A stretch of 7,863 nucleotides of DNA from Chthoniobacteraceae bacterium (lineage in GTDB: Bacteria > Verrucomicrobiota > Verrucomicrobiia > Chthoniobacterales > Chthoniobacteraceae), in contig CANJYI010000123.1 in the NCBI GenBank assembly GCA_947478975.1, positions 1-7,863 on the forward strand, read 5' to 3'. A program made the translations under genes and the position numbers. The notes beneath the pieces are model-generated. The model searched no databases and had not been told where the DNA came from. It worked only from the letters and a program-made list of their open reading frames with translations. Positions 6,909-7,863 of this stretch are shown here, one piece after another; the first letter of the stretch is position 1; each line of letters opens with the position of its first letter.

Positions 6909-7863
6909 AACGTTTTCCCGTTCTTTTTATCGCTCTCCTCCTTGTTCCGTTTGGCGCGCTGCATGCCGCCGAGACGCCCTCTCGGGATTTGCTGAGCCAC
7001 GTCATCGTGGCGCATTCGAAGGACGCCTCCCGCAACGGAGAGGCGTCCGTAATCGGGCTGCGCGACGGCTCACTCCTCCTCCTGTACGGTGCACACGAAA
7101 AAAGCGGGGACTGGGATCGGGGCGAAATCCGGCAGATCCGCTCGCAAGACGGTGGGGGAACGTGGAGTGCGCCGGAGACAGTCTTTCACGACGGGCAGCG
7201 TTCGTTGTTTCAAGTCGCCTTCGCACGGTTGGGGAATGGGGAACTCGGGCTGACCCACACCTCGCTTGCCAACGGACGAGACGCATTCAAGGTCTTCCGG
7301 CGCTCCACAGACGAGGGCAGGACGTGGTCGGCTCCGGTGAAGATCAGCGATGACTCCCACGAATACACCACCGGTCCGTGGGACAAACTGTACGTGCTCG
7401 CAAGCGGCCGCGTCATTGCGTTGCTGCACTGCAACATGAGCCCAAACGCGAAAAAACAGGGCGGCCCGTTGGGGGTTTACTCGGTTTACTCCGATGATGA
7501 TGGAAAAACGTGGAAACGCTCTCCGCTCGAAGAAGTTCTGCACGTGGCGGACAACCCCCACAAAAAGCATGAGTGGGGTTTTTGGGAGCCATCACTCGTG
7601 GAGACCGCACCAGGCAAGCTGCTCATGCTGGGGCGTACCACGACCGGATGGCTCTGGGAAACGCGCTCGGAGGACAACGGCACGACCTGGAGTGCGCCCG
7701 TGCAGTCTTCCATTCCCAATCCCGTGGCTCCGCCGGTACTCACGCGCCTCCCGGACAGCGATACGTTGGTGCTGATCCAAAACCCTGAAGTGAACATCAC
7801 CCAAAGCTGGCACGGAGGAGAGCGCGTTGCTCTCGCCTTCCGGACCAGTCGTGATGAAGGCAA
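6905..7863 (+). CDS. second sialidase-like BNR protein, 3' end missing
   Basis: An open frame starts at ATG 6905, inside the stop region of the preceding gene (ATGA, 4-base overlap), and runs off the window after 319 complete codons plus two bases. The first residues form a clear signal peptide: MKRF, hydrophobic core PVLFIALLLVPFG, and cleavage near ALHA-AE (after A21 or A22). Asp boxes occur at residues 80-87 (SQDGGGTW), 134-141 (STDEGRTW), 196-203 (SDDDGKTW) and 255-262 (SEDNGTTW); a fifth begins at 315 (SRDEG) and is cut by the edge. WEPSLVE through LMLGR contains E228 and R244, spaced exactly as E225 and R241 in the upstream neighbour, so the two share a fold but are clearly diverged. 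The RNGEAS and DGSLLLLY segments at the N-terminus fit the BNR_2 pattern. An exported glycan-active or glycan-binding role is likely; the substrate is unknown. Usual length for such proteins suggests a few tens of residues are missing. Confidence 0.92.
   Translation, partial: MKRFPVLFIALLLVPFGALHAAETPSRDLLSHVIVAHSKDASRNGEASVIGLRDGSLLLLYGAHEKSGDWDRGEIRQIRSQDGGGTWSAPETVFHDGQRSLFQVAFARLGNGELGLTHTSLANGRDAFKVFRRSTDEGRTWSAPVKISDDSHEYTTGPWDKLYVLASGRVIALLHCNMSPNAKKQGGPLGVYSVYSDDDGKTWKRSPLEEVLHVADNPHKKHEWGFWEPSLVETAPGKLLMLGRTTTGWLWETRSEDNGTTWSAPVQSSIPNPVAPPVLTRLPDSDTLVLIQNPEVNITQSWHGGERVALAFRTSRDEG

Noticed and set aside
1..7863. CRISPR arrays, tRNA or rRNA genes, insertion sequences, long direct repeats
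   Set aside because: No regularly spaced repeats, RNA-gene signatures, transposase motifs or terminal inverted repeats were seen; the repeated Asp-box codons are protein-level repeats only.

Overview
The window is GC-rich and densely coding. All five genes lie on the plus strand and read 5' to 3' with short gaps. The gene families point to a member of the Planctomycetes-Verrucomicrobia group: a DUF1592/DUF1588/DUF1585 cytochrome-type protein followed by a Tat-signal DUF1552 protein, then large secreted proteins, with no clear Shine-Dalgarno sequence at any start. I slightly favour Verrucomicrobiota, but the sequence alone does not settle the phylum.

Layout. (1) 1-2118: the C-terminal part of a DUF1595-DUF1592-DUF1588-DUF1585 protein with one CxxCH haem-binding motif; its N-terminus lies upstream of the window. 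(2) 2216-3490: a DUF1552 protein with a twin-arginine signal, the usual partner of gene 1. (3) 3527-5656: a 709-residue secreted protein that I cannot assign to a named family. It has a signal peptide, a long Ala/Glu/Lys-rich coiled-coil region, an aromatic-rich central domain resembling a glycosidase-type barrel, and a small beta-rich C-terminal domain. (4) 5727-6908: a secreted BNR/Asp-box (sialidase-like) beta-propeller protein. (5) 6905 to beyond the window end: a second sialidase-like protein, overlapping gene 4 by four bases (ATGA) and cut off by the window edge.

How they may work together. Gaps of 97, 36 and 70 bases and then a 4-base overlap suggest one transcription unit, with no convincing internal terminator. 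Every gene whose start is visible encodes an export signal, although that of gene 4 is weak. A reasonable inference is a periplasmic or cell-surface module: a haem-containing DUF1592/DUF1552 pair of unknown chemistry, co-encoded with a putative glycosidase-like protein and two sialidase-like propellers that could act on a complex glycan. No RNA genes, CRISPR arrays, mobile elements or long repeats were seen. No intergenic stretch reaches 100 bases.
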